From Streptomyces sp. H27-C3 (GTDB lineage: Bacteria > Actinomycetota > Actinomycetes > Streptomycetales > Streptomycetaceae): DNA of 64,000 nucleotides. The stretch spans positions 82,049-146,048 of the forward strand of contig NZ_JASITA010000019.1 of the NCBI RefSeq assembly GCF_030063415.1, written 5' to 3'. Each line of letters starts with the position of its first letter. Position 1 is the stretch's first letter. Both the position numbers and the translations under genes were made by a program. Positions 50,271 to 60,182 of the stretch are shown here, in pieces. The notes beneath the pieces are model-generated. The model saw only the letters and a list, made by a program, of their open reading frames with translations, had not been told where the DNA came from and searched no databases.

Positions 50271-52879
50271 ATGCGCACACCCCGCAGGACCCCGGGCGAC
50301 GAAACACCATCCCGGTCCGCGCCCCCGGCGCGCGGACGGCGGGCGCACGCCGGGGGCGCGGCCGACGAACGCCGTGTGCAGGGGCCACCACCGGGCAGCC
50401 CCCGGCCTATCGCCATGACACCTGTGACGTGGCGGCTTCGCCCGAGGACCGCGCGGGCGAAGGTCGTCTCGCTGCTGATGGTGCCCGTCGTGTCCCTCCT
50501 CGTGCTCTGGGGCTTCGCCACCGTCACCACGGCGCAGGACGTGGCACGGCAACGGCAGGTGCAGCGGGTTGACGAGCAGATCCGCACCCCCGTGAGCGCC
50601 ACCGTCGCCGAGCTCCGGGCCGAGCGCCGGGCAGCGGTGCGCTATCGGGCGCCCCCCAGGGGGCCGGCGACGAACGCGCTGACATATTCGAGCAGCAGGG
50701 CAAACGCACTGATGCGGCAGTGGCCGGGCTCCGGCTCGACGACGACCACACCGTCGCCGCCGGCGCGGACCTCCCGGGCCCGGTGACTGCCGGACTCGAA
50801 GCGTTCGTTGCCAGTGCGCAGCAGTTGCGCGACCTGCGTACCGGAGTCGTCGACCGCAGCGCCGACTGGGACAAGGCGTACGAGCAGTACACCCGGACCA
50901 TCGACGCCGCGTTCCGCGTCACGGGAACACTCACCGGCATTCAGGAGGCCAGGCTGGGCTCCGACGCGCGCGTGCTGCTCGAATTCGCCCGAGCCGGCGA
51001 GATGCTGTCGCGCGAGGACGCGTTGCTCACCTCCGCGCAACTCGGCCGGACCTTCGACGTGCGGCGGCTGCGCCTCTTCGGCGGAACCATCGAGACCCGC
51101 ATGAACTTGACCGCGTCAGCCGCAAGCGACCTGCCGGGCCCCCAGCGCGAGGCCTGGCGCGCATTCACCAAGGGCAGCGCGTACAACACCGTGCTCACCG
51201 CCGAGCAGGAGGTGGCCGCCGCCGCGCCCGGCCGGAAGGCGCCCTCGCCGTCCCGGTGGACACCTGGGAGCAGGCCCACACCAGTGTGCGCCGTGCCGTA
51301 CGCGCGATCGGCGCGGAGGCCGACGGGAACGCGGCCGGTCGCACCGACTCGCTGGCCGACAGCGTGCTGAACCCGCGGGCGCGGCCGTACTCCTGGGACT
51401 CGTCGCCGTGCTCGTCTCCCTCGTCATCTCCGTACGCATCGGCCACGGCCTCGTCGTCGAACTCGCCGGCCTGCGCAACAACGCTCTGGAGATCGCCCGG
51501 CGCAAACTGCCGCACGCCATGCACCGGCTCCGCGCCGGGGAGGAACTCGACATCGATGCGGAAGCCCCGCAAGGGCGACCCGCCGAGGACGAGATCGGCC
51601 AGGTCGGCGAAGCCCTCGCCACCGTGCACCGCGCGGCTCTCGTCGCGGCCGCCGAACGTGCCGAACTCGCCGGCGGGGTCTCCGGGATCTTCGTCAACCT
51701 CGCCCGGCGCAGCCAGGTGCTGGTCCACCGTCAGTTCAACCTGCTCGACAGCATGGAGCACCGCGCGGACGACCCGGGCGAACTCAGTGACCTCTTCCGT
51801 CTCGACCACCTCACCACCCGGATGCGCAGGCACGCGGAAAGCCTGATCATCCTGTCCGGGGCGGCCCCCGGCCGCGCATGGAGCAAACCCGTACCGCTGA
51901 CGAACGTCGTCCGTGCAGCGGTCTCCGAATTCGAGGACTACGCGCGCGTGGAAGTACGGCAGCTGTCCGAGACGGCTGTCGTCGGCGCCGCAGTCGCCGA
52001 CCTCACCCATCTTCTCGCCGAACTCATCGAGAACGCCGCCCAGTTCTCCCCTCCGCACACCAGGGTGCGCGTCAGCGGCGAGCTCGTCGGCAAGGGGTAC
52101 GCCCTGGAGATCGAGGACCGCGGAATCGGCATGGGCAAGGAGGTACTCGCCGAGGCCAACCGCAGGATCGAACAGTCCGAGGCCCTCGACCTCTTCGACA
52201 GTGACCGGCTCGGCCTCCTCGTCGTCGGCAGGCTCTCCTCCCGCCACGACATCAAGGTCCATCTGCGCACCTCTCCCTACGGCGGTACCACCGCGGTCGT
52301 CCTGCTGCCGGTCCCTCTGTTGCAGAGCGCCGTCACCAGGAAGGACTGCCCACCGCGGGATGCGGATCACACCGAACGTGGGGAGCAGCCGCAGCTGCGG
52401 GGAACCCTTTCGCCCTCCCGTCCCGCTCACGCCCCGGGTGTCGCGCAGCAGGGGCGCACGAATGGCACCGCGTTTCCCGCGTCGCCGTCCCGGCCTGCCC
52501 CGGCCGCCCAACAACGGGCACCGGCGCCCGCCGGAGTCACCGCGCCGCGCCCGCGGCCGTGCCGGTGGTGACGGCGACCGGGAGGGGACACGACGGGGAT
52601 CCGGGAGTCCGAGGGCGAACTCCCACGCAGGGTCCGGCAGGCCGGCCTCGTCCCGCAACTGCGCGAAGTCGCCGCACCCGAGGCCACCGCACCCCACGCC
52701 TCTTCCGGCGAGGGCCCGGACGATCGCACGAGCGCACCCCGGAGCAGGCAAGGGACCGGCTGACTGCCTACCGCGAGGGATGGGCCCGCGGTCACGCAGC
52801 GCCGCGCGGACCCCTCTCCAGGAAGGGCGGCGAAGCCCACGGCTCCACGGACCGCGGCAGCGAAGGAGACCACACGTGA
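50271..52879 (+). pseudogene. cvnA: conservon sensor ATPase CvnA, multiply frameshifted
   Basis: Homology to the nitrate/sensor-like histidine kinase of Streptomyces conservons is spread over several frames: TM1 region KVVSLLMVPVVSLLVLWGFA, the extracellular nitrate-sensing-like region (HTVAAGADLPGPVTAGLEAF), TM2 (LVAVLVSLVISVRIGHGLVV), the dimerisation segment RRSQVLVHRQFNLLDSMEHR and the HATPase N-box HLLAELIENAAQFS with G-box EIEDRGIGM. Shifts occur near 50,650, 51,235, 51,380, 52,570-52,610 and 52,720. The C-terminus (TPEQARDRLTAYREGW) ends at 52,879, overlapping cvnB by GTGA as in intact conservons. With this many shifts no functional protein can be made. Confidence 0.85.
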
Positions 52880-53288
52880 TCGAGCAAGAGAGAACCGGGG
52901 CCGCTCATCCCCGCGGCGAATTCGACTGGCTGCTGGACGGCCTGGTGGCCGGGGTGGGCGAAATACGGCACGCGGTCCTGCTGTCGAACGACGGCCTTGC
53001 CGTCGGCACGTCGAGCGAACTGAACCGCGAGGACGCCGAACACCTGGCCGCCGTGGCCTCCGGATTCCATAGTCTGGCCAAGGGCGCGGGGCGGCAGTCC
53101 ACGTCGGCGGCGTACGCCAGACGCTGGTGGAGATGGACCACGGCTTCCTGTTCGTCGCCGCGGCGGGCGACGGCTCCTGCTTGGCCGTCCTGAGCACCGC
53201 CGCCGCGGACATCGGTCTCATCGCCTACGAAATGGCCCGGCTGGTCAAGCGGTTCGGCGAGCACTTGTACGCGCCGCCCCGCACATGA
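52876..53288 (+). pseudogene. cvnB: conservon roadblock/LC7 protein CvnB, frameshifted
   Basis: GTG 52876 with GAAGGAG upstream opens EFDWLLDGLVAGVGEIRHAV and NREDAEHLAAVASGFHSLAK, the roadblock/LC7 fold. Near 53,095 the homology changes frame to HVGGVRQTLVEMDHGFLFVA and ends AYEMARLVKRFGEHLYAPPR, with its TGA overlapping the cvnC start. One indel separates the halves. Confidence 0.85.
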
Positions 53289-53680
53289 CCGGTGACAGGG
53301 GCCCCGACTCCACCGACCGGGGCAGTCAGTGGTACGACTCCGACGCCGGCCCGCTCGTACGCCCGTACGCGATGACCGGGGGCAGGACGAAGCCGGGCCC
53401 GAGCGGAGTGCGGTTCGACCTCATCGCGCTGGTCGTGGTCCTGGACGCCGCACCGGGCAGCGCAGAGGAATCGCTGCTCGGCCCCGAGCACCGCTCGCTG
53501 CTCGCCCTGTGCCGCGCGGAGCCCCAGTCCGTCGCGGAACTCGCCGCCGCCGCGGACCTGCCCGTGGGGGTGGTCCGGGTACTCCTCGGTGACCTGCTCG
53601 AATCCGGCTACGTACAGGTCAGCAGGCCCGTACCGCCTGCCCAGCTACCCGACGAGAAGATCCTGAAAGAAAAGAAGTGA
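53285..53680 (+). CDS. cvnC: conservon DUF742 protein CvnC
   Basis: 131 residues, the only intact-looking member of the conservon: a disordered start, then LVRPYAMTGGRTKPG, HRSLLALCRAEPQSVAELAA and the winged-helix-like DLPVGVVRVLLGDLLESGYV, ending in PDEKILKEKK. This is the DUF742 protein found between CvnB and CvnD. The ATG at 53285 overlaps the cvnB stop. It would form the membrane-associated complex with A, B and D, but all its partners are broken here. Confidence 0.88.
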   Translation: MTGDRGPDSTDRGSQWYDSDAGPLVRPYAMTGGRTKPGPSGVRFDLIALVVVLDAAPGSAEESLLGPEHRSLLALCRAEPQSVAELAAAADLPVGVVRVLLGDLLESGYVQVSRPVPPAQLPDEKILKEKK

Positions 53681-53683
53681 TCG

Positions 53684-54291
53684 ATGGGCTCCGAGCGCTC
53701 TGACGACAAGGGTGGGCAGACGACCGCCCTTGCGCTGAAAATCCTGGTCGCCGGTGGCTTCGGGGTCAGCAAGACGACCCTCGTCGGCGCAGTCAGTGAG
53801 ATCCGGCCGCTGCGTACCGAAGAACTGCTCAGCGAAGTGGGCCGGACGGTGGACGACACCGGGGGCGTGGACCGCAAGACCACCACGACCGTCGCCATGG
53901 ACTTCGGACGCATCACCGTCAGGTCCGGACTCTCGCTGTACCTCTTCGGCACGCCGGGGCAGGACCGGTTCTGGTTCCTGTGGGACGAGCTGTCCCAGGG
54001 CGCCTTGGGCGCTGTAGTCCTCGCGGACACGCGCGCCGCCTCGAAGACTGTTTCCCGGCAGTCGACTAATTCGAGCACCGGCGCATCCCCTTCGTCCTGG
54101 CGCTCAACTGCTTCTCGGGGGCGCGGACCTACGGCGCACACGAAGTCTCACGCGCCCTCGACCTGGTCCGGGGGACACCGGTCTTGCTGTGCGACGCACG
54201 GGACCGGGACTCGGGAAAGGAAGTGTTGGCGCGGCTGGTCGAGTACGCGGGGCGAATGCACACGTCCCGGTTGCTCGACTCCGCAGGCTAA
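53684..54291 (+). pseudogene. cvnD: conservon small GTPase CvnD, frameshift, nonsense codon and P-loop change
   Basis: Begins MGSERSDDKGGQTTALALKI, then the P-loop GGFGVSKTTLVGAVSEI, in which Gly before Lys of GxGK is Ser, and RTTT-type switch sequence DRKTTTTVAMDFGRI and LFGTPGQDRFWFLW. A shift at about 54,030-54,037 moves the frame to RRLEDCFPAVD, where TAA at 54,067-54,069 replaces the usual Tyr, followed by FEHRRIPFVLALNCFSGART and ...HTSRLLDSAG. The final stop is formed together with a MITE inserted at its TA. Confidence 0.88.
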
Positions 54292-54452
54292 GGGCTGTCC
54301 CGCAATCCCTGGCAGGCGCACGACGACAGCTACGGCACCTCGCCGCGTTGTCGGAACGCCCGAATACGTCCAGTATGCGAACGTCCCTCCGCCTTGCGAT
54401 GCACCGCATCTGACGCCGTGCGCTGATCCACCAGGGATTACGGGACAGCCCT
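54291..54452. mobile_element. 162-bp MITE with TA target duplication (IS630/mariner-type)
   Basis: Ends AGGGCTGTCCCGCAATCCCT and its complement at 54,433-54,452 match with one mismatch, and the symmetry continues to 54,312/54,431. TA lies directly outside on both sides (54,289-54,290 and 54,453-54,454). The interior has no transposase. AGGGCTGTCCCG ends are, from memory, frequent in Streptomyces genomes. The element sits in the TAG stop of cvnD and supplies a new TAA. Confidence 0.85.
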
Positions 54453-54679
54453 TAGGCCCGATGGGCCCGCAACCGTCTGAACGGGTATCTGAACAAAAAT
54501 CCGCACGGGCGGCTGCACGGTTGTCTGAACGGGCATGTGATTCGCCCGGCCAACTGTTCGACCCAGGTCTGAGCTGCGCAGACTCGCCTGGCCGTGGAGT
54601 TATCCACAGGCCGGGCGAGGATCGGACCGTACGGGCTACGGTCGTCACCGAGAGTATTCGCATCTCACGGGGAGACGTC

Positions 54680-55798
54680 ATGGCCGTACAGGAAGTACAC
54701 TGCGCCGCCGCTGCTGCCGGTGCGCCGGCACGAGCGCAAGTACGAGGACAAGCAGGACAAGCACGGGGGCAAGCGCCTGAATCGGCACAGGCGGAGGCAC
54801 CGCCACCACCGGGACAGGCGCTGCCGCCGGCACAGGCGCTGGCGAGCAAGCCGCTGGCCGCGTCCCGGGCCGCGCAGGAGCTGGGTCTGAAGCGGGCCGA
54901 GCTGGACCTTGCCGTTCAGCTCGGGCACCTCAGGGCCACACCGGATCCGGGGACCGGGCGGCGCCGGTTCGCCCGCGAGGAGATCGACAGGCTGCGGACG
55001 GCGCACGGGACCCCCGAGGCTCTGCGGGAGCGGGTGCGAACGGTCGGCACCACCGAAGGCGCCCTGCTCATGAGCATCAGCCCGGCCCGTTTCACCCGGT
55101 TGGCCCGCACCGGATACATCAGTCCCGTCAAGTTTTACCTCAACCGCTACCGGGCGGTCGTCTGGCTCTATCTCGCCGAAGACCTCAGGGCGTTCGCCTC
55201 CCGCGAGCCCGGCCTGCTCACCGGCCGGTCCCCGGAGGCGATGCGAAGCATGCTCGCCGAGGGGGAGGACTGGCGGGCGCGCAACTGGCGCGCCCGGCGC
55301 CTCGGCCCGCTGACGCGGCAGACCAAGGATCCCTGGGAGCGGGCGGCGATCATCAGCTCCGTGCTCGACCCCGTCCAGCTGGCGGAGGTCGTCGACGATC
55401 CCTATGAACGCGCGTACCTCCAGAAGCTCCGGCCCGGCCCCGCCGTGGCGCACAGCGAGTCGGCCGCGGCGCGCGAGGTTGTCGGCCGGTTGCTGCTGGC
55501 CGACGACCCGGACGAAATTCTCTGGCAACGGGTGAGCCTGGCCCTGTTGCTGGACGACGCCCGTGAACAGCGGTCAGCCCCACGCCCGGACCTGGTGCGA
55601 CCGTCGCCGGCCTCTGCGCACCGGGACGCGGGGGATCCACGGTCGGCCTCCGCTCGACCGGCGGGCGGCCGACCGCTGCGGACGCCTGCCTGCCCGGACG
55701 GCGAGCGGTCACTTTCGGCCCACCTCCTTGAGTCCTCCCGCGGGCTCCGCGGCTGGCTGCACCGAAGGAGGCCACCCCACGGGGGCGGCGCCCGCTGA
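54680..55798 (+). CDS. DUF6397-like helical protein
   Basis: 372 residues. An Ala/Gln/Pro-rich N-terminus of about 60 residues precedes the conserved part: AASRAAQELGLKRAELDLAV, RRRFAREEIDRLR (HTH-like), EGALLMSISPARFTRLARTG, and PVKFYLNRYRAVVWLYLAED. I believe this is the DUF6397 family of Streptomyces. The ATG at 54680 has GGGGAGA upstream; the longer frame to the left crosses the MITE and is not coding. The C-terminal 70 residues are Arg/Pro-rich. The function is unknown; a DNA-binding role is possible from the MerR-like N-terminal helix pair. Confidence 0.75.
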   Translation: MAVQEVHCAAAAAGAPARAQVRGQAGQARGQAPESAQAEAPPPPGQALPPAQALASKPLAASRAAQELGLKRAELDLAVQLGHLRATPDPGTGRRRFAREEIDRLRTAHGTPEALRERVRTVGTTEGALLMSISPARFTRLARTGYISPVKFYLNRYRAVVWLYLAEDLRAFASREPGLLTGRSPEAMRSMLAEGEDWRARNWRARRLGPLTRQTKDPWERAAIISSVLDPVQLAEVVDDPYERAYLQKLRPGPAVAHSESAAAREVVGRLLLADDPDEILWQRVSLALLLDDAREQRSAPRPDLVRPSPASAHRDAGDPRSASARPAGGRPLRTPACPDGERSLSAHLLESSRGLRGWLHRRRPPHGGGAR

Positions 55799-55823
55799 AG
55801 CGCGGCCCTCGGGGGCGGGGCAG

Positions 55824-56749
55824 TCAGGGGCGTACGCTCCCGACGCCTCCTCCGTCATTCAGGCGGGTGATGCGCCGCTGCGCGGCGAACGCCGCCGCCG
55901 GGTAACGCGGATCGGGCCACAGTGTGTACTCGCGCAGACATGCCTCGGTGAACTTGATGACGTGCTCATCGCCGTGCTCCGCCGCTCGCGTGCCCAGCTC
56001 CGCCAACGGCGGCAGGTCCGGCACCTCCGCCCGCCAGTCCATGGTGCCCTCGCCGCGCCGATCGGTGGTGAAGGCCAGCAGGAAGGCGGTGTGCACCTGC
56101 CACAGCGCGGCCAGTGTCGGCTCGTGCAACTCGTGCGGCGGATGCGGGAGCACGATGCGTACGGCCGCGGGCGCGGTGACTCCGTGGATCAGCGGGACCG
56201 GGAAGACTTCGGGGTGGCCGAGGTACACATCGGCGAACTGCGCGGTCATCTCGCTCAGCAGTCTGGGCGCCTGGTCCGGCGCGAGCCAATCCAGCGCCTC
56301 CGTGTACCCAGGTGTGCTGTCGAGGGTGTCCAGCCGCTGCCGGGCAGCCCCCGGACCCATCGGTCCCTCCGGCGCCTGGCGGGGCAACGCGGCGCTCGCG
56401 GCGGGCAGTTGGTGCGAGCCGATCAGTCGCGCGCGGCCCGGCGGTTCGGTGTAGCGGGCGGCCCAGTACGCCAGGCCCCGGCCAGTTCGCCCAGCCGCAA
56501 CAGGGTCGGCTTCTCGGCGGCATGCAGGCCGCGTACGGCGTGTGCGGTGCGGATGAGACCGTGCGTCAGCCCGGCGAACAGGCCGGGGAGCAGGCGCGGC
56601 CACCACCGTACGAGCATCTCACTCCAGTGGGCTTCGGCCAGTTCGCGGGCGAAGAGCTGCTCCCAGTCTCCGGCCCGGTTGAAAACCCCCAGCACTGGCC
56701 GCCAGGAGGACTCGTCGACGGGGGCGATGGTGAAACGCGCGACTGTCAC
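55824..56749 (-). pseudogene. questin-oxidase-family (DUF4243) gene, 5' truncated and frameshifted
   Basis: The first frame begins at GTG 56749 with FTIAPVDESSWRPVLGVFNR and GDWEQLFARELAEAHWSEML, then GLTHGLIRTAHAVRGLHA. At about 56,480-56,490 it shifts to a second frame, LAYWAARYTEPPGRARLIG, then HGVTAPAAVRIVLPHPP and TMDWRAEVPDLPPLAELGTR. Family members start about 60-70 residues earlier, so the N-terminus is also missing. The family includes Baeyer-Villiger-type questin oxidases; most bacterial members are uncharacterised. The next gene upstream ends at 56,809, leaving no room for the lost 5' part. Confidence 0.72.
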
Positions 56750-56808
56750 CTCAGGAGAGCCGGGCCCACACCCGCGAGGGGATCGTGGTCCGGTCCTCGC
56801 CGATGAGC

Positions 56809-58735
56809 TCAGCGGCCGGGCACGGACCCCACGCCGGCGGGTGGACCGCCCGATACGGCTTCGGCGTACAGCGCCCAGATTCGGGAGGGGTGGCCGTCAC
56901 CGAGGTTCTTGAGGGGGACCTGCTTCTGGGACTTGGCGTCCTCGCCGAAGAGCCCGATCGAGGTGATCAGGTCCGGTGTGCCGCCGATGAACCACTCAGC
57001 CTTCCCGTCGTCGGACGGACCCGAAGTCCCGGTGACGGCCCGTCCACTCTCGCTCGCCCTCGGAGGAACGACAAAGGCGCGGTTCTCCATGTCGCGGGTC
57101 AAGGAGGTGGCGAGGAGGGAGTTGATCAGTTCGGCGGCGGGGGGACTGATGGCAGGGCCGCCCACTGCCTTCGGCAGACGAGTGCGCTCGTCTCCCCGCT
57201 GCGCCGATTTCACGATCGACGGAGTGACCTTCTTGCCCTCGTTGCTGAACGAGGCGTAAACACCGGCCATTTCCAGCGGAGCGGCCCCCATCAACCCGAG
57301 CGACGTCGCCTGCGGTGACGCGAAGCCGCTCGGATCCGTACGCATGCCCAGACTCTCGGCGGTCCGCCTGACGGCGGCGGGACCGACGTCGTACTTGCCA
57401 TTCACCTTGCCCTCCGCCGAGGTGGCCAGGGCGACCGGTTCGAAGGTGACGCCGGCCTGGTAATCGGAGCGGGTCGCGTTGTTGAGGTAGTGCCGGAAAT
57501 AGTCGCGGCCGCCGTAGAGCGCCAGAATGCGCCCGTTCCTCGGGTCCATCGAGACCGCCCCGGCCTGCCGGTCGGGATCCGGCTTCCGTGCGCCGGACTT
57601 GGGGCTGCGGCCTCCGGCGGCAAGTCCCTTTGTGACCGCACGCTCCAGTGCCCGCTGCTTGGCCGGATCCACATGGAGAGTGATCTTCCAGCCGCCGCCC
57701 GCCAGTTCCTGCTCGCTGACGCCCGCGTCCACCAGCTCCCGCCTCGCGGTGTCCACCAAGTAGCCCGTCTGCCCCGAGAGGCCCGCGCCGGGCTTGGGGG
57801 CCGCCGGCTCGGGGAACGTCATCCGCTCGCGTTCCCCGTGCTCCAGCCAGCCTTCCTCGACCATGTTGTCGAGTACATAGCCCCAGCGCGCCTTCACCAG
57901 CCGCTTGCCCGCGGGGGCCGCTACCGCCCAGTCGTACTGGCTGGGCGCCTGCAGCAGTGCCGCGAGGTACGCGCCCTGCTCGACGGCCAGGTCCTCGACG
58001 TCCACGTTGTAGTACGCACGGGCCGCCGCCTGGACGCCGTACGCGAGCCGACCGTAGTAGCTGGTGTTCAGATAGCCCGCGAGAATGTCGTCCTTGGAGT
58101 CGTGCCGGTCGACCTTCAGCGAGATGACCAGCTCCTTCACCTTGCGGCTGACGGTCTGTTCCTGGCTGAGGTAGTAGTTCTTGACGTACTGGTGGGTGAT
58201 GGTCGAGCCGCCCTGCTTCCCCTGGCCCGTCACGGTGCTGGCGATGCCGCGGGCGGTGCCCGTCAGGGAGATGCCCGAGTCGCTGTAGAAGCCCCGGTTC
58301 TCCGCCGCGACGAACGCGCGCTGTACGTCCTTGGGGACGCGGTCGAGCGGGACGTTCTCCCGGTTCACCTCGCCGGTACGGGCGAGGCGCGTGCTGTCGC
58401 TGAACAGGTAGACGTTGCTCTGGGCCTTCGACTGCGCGTTGGCCCGGGGGGTGTCGATGGCGATGTACAGGAAGGTGAAGCCCGCGCCTACCAGGACACA
58501 TACGCTGAGGACCGTGGCGAGTGCCTTGCGCCAGGTGACGAAGCGGCGTCTCCTGGGCCGTCCGGCGGCTTTCGGCAGCCGGCGTCGGTGCTTGCCCGCG
58601 CCCTTGCCGCCGGTGTCTCGCGCAGCTCCGGCCTCTCCGGCCTCCCCGATCTCGCCGGCCCCATCGACTTCGACTTCGCCGACTCCATCGATGTCGCCGG
58701 TCCCGCCGACTCCGCCCGGCTTCCGCCGCTCCGCC
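56809..58735 (-). CDS. class A PBP-like glycosyltransferase with degenerate transpeptidase domain
   Basis: A GT51 protein with a membrane anchor (LATVLSVCVLVGAGFTFLYI). The glycosyltransferase is intact: AAENRGFYSDSGISLTG, QGGSTITHQYVKNYYLS, SRKVKELVISLKVDR, GYLNTSYYGRLAYGVQAAAR. The C-terminal transpeptidase-like domain is not: the SxxK nucleophile motif (usually STFKP after YQ.G) is VTFEP, the SxN segment is deleted by roughly 90 residues, and KTGT is VTGTSG. It can polymerise glycan from lipid II but cannot crosslink. The N-terminus up to about residue 60 is disordered and its start is unclear, because the frame runs into a DHFR-family fragment near 58,735. Confidence 0.8.
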
Positions 58736-58921
58736 GTCCGCTGCGGACTCCGGGTCGACGTCGATCCCCGGCTTGCCCTCGGCGCGGTCGCTCATCGCGG
58801 CGAACATCCACCCGTGCAGGTCCTCGACGCCGTCGCCGAAGGGTGCTTCCAGACGCTGGTTGGGGCCGACGGCGTAACCGTCCAAGGAGATGGTGAGGTT
58901 GTGTACGCGCAGCTTGGACAC
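58736..58921 (-). pseudogene. dihydrofolate-reductase-family (RibD C-terminal) fragment
   Basis: GTG 58921 with AAGGAG upstream opens KLRVHNLTISLDGYAVGPNQ, then EAPFGDGVEDLHGWMFA, the standard start of bacterial DHFR-like/RibD-C proteins of about 190 residues. After some 60 residues the homology stops in a low-complexity Gly/Glu region where the PBP sequence takes over in another frame, so a deletion has joined the two genes. Confidence 0.75.
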
Positions 58922-59050
58922 GGAGTACTCCTTGGTGCGTCCGGAAGGCAGCCCGCTGAGCCTATCGGCGGGACGCCGAAGGCTGTGCTCGCTTCCCCCC
59001 TTGCGTCGATCGAGGTACGGGCGGATCGACAGCTCGCTCCAACAATCCTT

Positions 59051-59100
59051 CCGGTCAGATCTTCCTGCGCTGAGACCGGTCAGGTCTTCCCGCGCAGAGA
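59051..59100. repeat. 25-bp tandem duplication at the 3' end of the SGNH lipoprotein gene
   Basis: Two adjacent 25-base units (59,051-59,075 and 59,076-59,100) match at 22 of 25 positions. The second contains the final codons of the lipoprotein gene (stop at 59,080). Confidence 0.7.
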
Positions 59101-60018
59101 TACGTCGACGACCTCGGCGATCGCGTTGGTGTAGCGCACGATGCCCGGCGAACGCACGGGACACGGGCGGGACTTCTTCGTGGTCGGGGCGAGACAGAAG
59201 TGCAGATGGTCGTCCTCGCGGTGCAGCGAGGTGAGCCCGCCCGTGCAGTCCCGCGCGCGGGCCCGCTCCTCGTCGTTGCAGGGCAGCTGTCTCGTCCAGG
59301 TGTAGCGGTCGCCCGCCGGGCTCACCTGCCGGCCCGCGTCCGCCACGGTATCCGGACCGGCCGCGGCCCGGGCCCGGTAGATGTTGTTGACCCGGCGGAC
59401 CCGGGCCGGTGAGAAGGCGTCCGGAGCCTGCAGCACCCACACGATGCTGGGCCGGGGGATCCCGGCGTCGCGTGCCGCCGTCGCGATCTGTTCGGTGAGA
59501 GTCTTGGCGTCGGCCGCGTACCGCGTGTAGTACTGCGCGCTGCCGCCCTGGGGGATCGAGCCCATGCACGGCGTGTAGCCCCAAGAGTTTCCCCAGAACT
59601 GCAACACCACGACGCTCGGCCGTTCGGACTCGACCAGGGCGGCGGCCTTGTCCCGGGGCGGCACCAGGGAATCGTGCTGTGTCTCGGTCAGGTAGTCGCA
59701 CAGGGTCGTACCGGAATGCGGCGCACTGTGCACGGTCGCCCGCCCGGTGGCGGAGACCCGGTCGGCGAGGGCTGCCTGGCTCTCCATGGCCAGGGAGTCC
59801 CCGAGGTACAGGACGCGCGATTTCTCCCGGGGCCGCTGTTCCGTCTGCTTCGGTGCCTTCGGGGTGGGCGTGCCCGGCCCGGATTCCGCGGACCGCTCGG
59901 CGGCGGGCGGACTGGGAGCGGCTGCCAGGGGAGCGCCGGGGGCGTCCGAGGGATCCGAGCAGCCGGTCGCCCAGAGCAGCGCCAGTACAGCCAGTGCAGC
60001 AACCCGTGCGTGCCTCAC
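59080..60018 (-). CDS. SGNH/GDSL-type hydrolase lipoprotein
   Basis: 312 residues. A lipobox WATGC follows the hydrophobic start, so the protein should be lipid-anchored outside the membrane, with a Pro/Ala/Glu-rich linker to about residue 70. The SGNH blocks are VLYLGDSLAME (Ser), WGNSWGY (Asn) and EDDHLHFC (Asp/His). The GTG at 60018 has GGAGG eight bases upstream and was preferred to ATG 60042. Such proteins are esterases or acyltransferases acting on cell-surface glycans. Substrate unknown. Confidence 0.82.
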   Translation of the reverse strand: MRHARVAALAVLALLWATGCSDPSDAPGAPLAAAPSPPAAERSAESGPGTPTPKAPKQTEQRPREKSRVLYLGDSLAMESQAALADRVSATGRATVHSAPHSGTTLCDYLTETQHDSLVPPRDKAAALVESERPSVVVLQFWGNSWGYTPCMGSIPQGGSAQYYTRYAADAKTLTEQIATAARDAGIPRPSIVWVLQAPDAFSPARVRRVNNIYRARAAAGPDTVADAGRQVSPAGDRYTWTRQLPCNDEERARARDCTGGLTSLHREDDHLHFCLAPTTKKSRPCPVRSPGIVRYTNAIAEVVDVSLRGKT

Positions 60019-60182
60019 AGCAACTCCCTCCCGCCCGGCCATGAGGGACCACAGTGGACCCAGTGGGCCCAGAGGTCCAGACCGCGCACACGCCGATACG
60101 GGGCACGCGCTCAGGGGGACACGGGACGCCCATCGAGTCCCCCGAGGAGACTCGGGCGTCCGGGAAGTGTCAGGATGTCGGT

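Noticed and set aside
53684..55798. 704-residue fusion of CvnD with the DUF6397-like protein
   Set aside because: The open frame crosses a frameshift, a MITE and an intergenic region; a separate start with GGGGAGA lies at 54,680.
56996..60133. 1,045-residue minus-strand open frame spanning PBP, DHFR fragment and SGNH gene
   Set aside because: Only about 60 residues (the DHFR fragment) show homology; the rest is an out-of-frame reading of the real genes.
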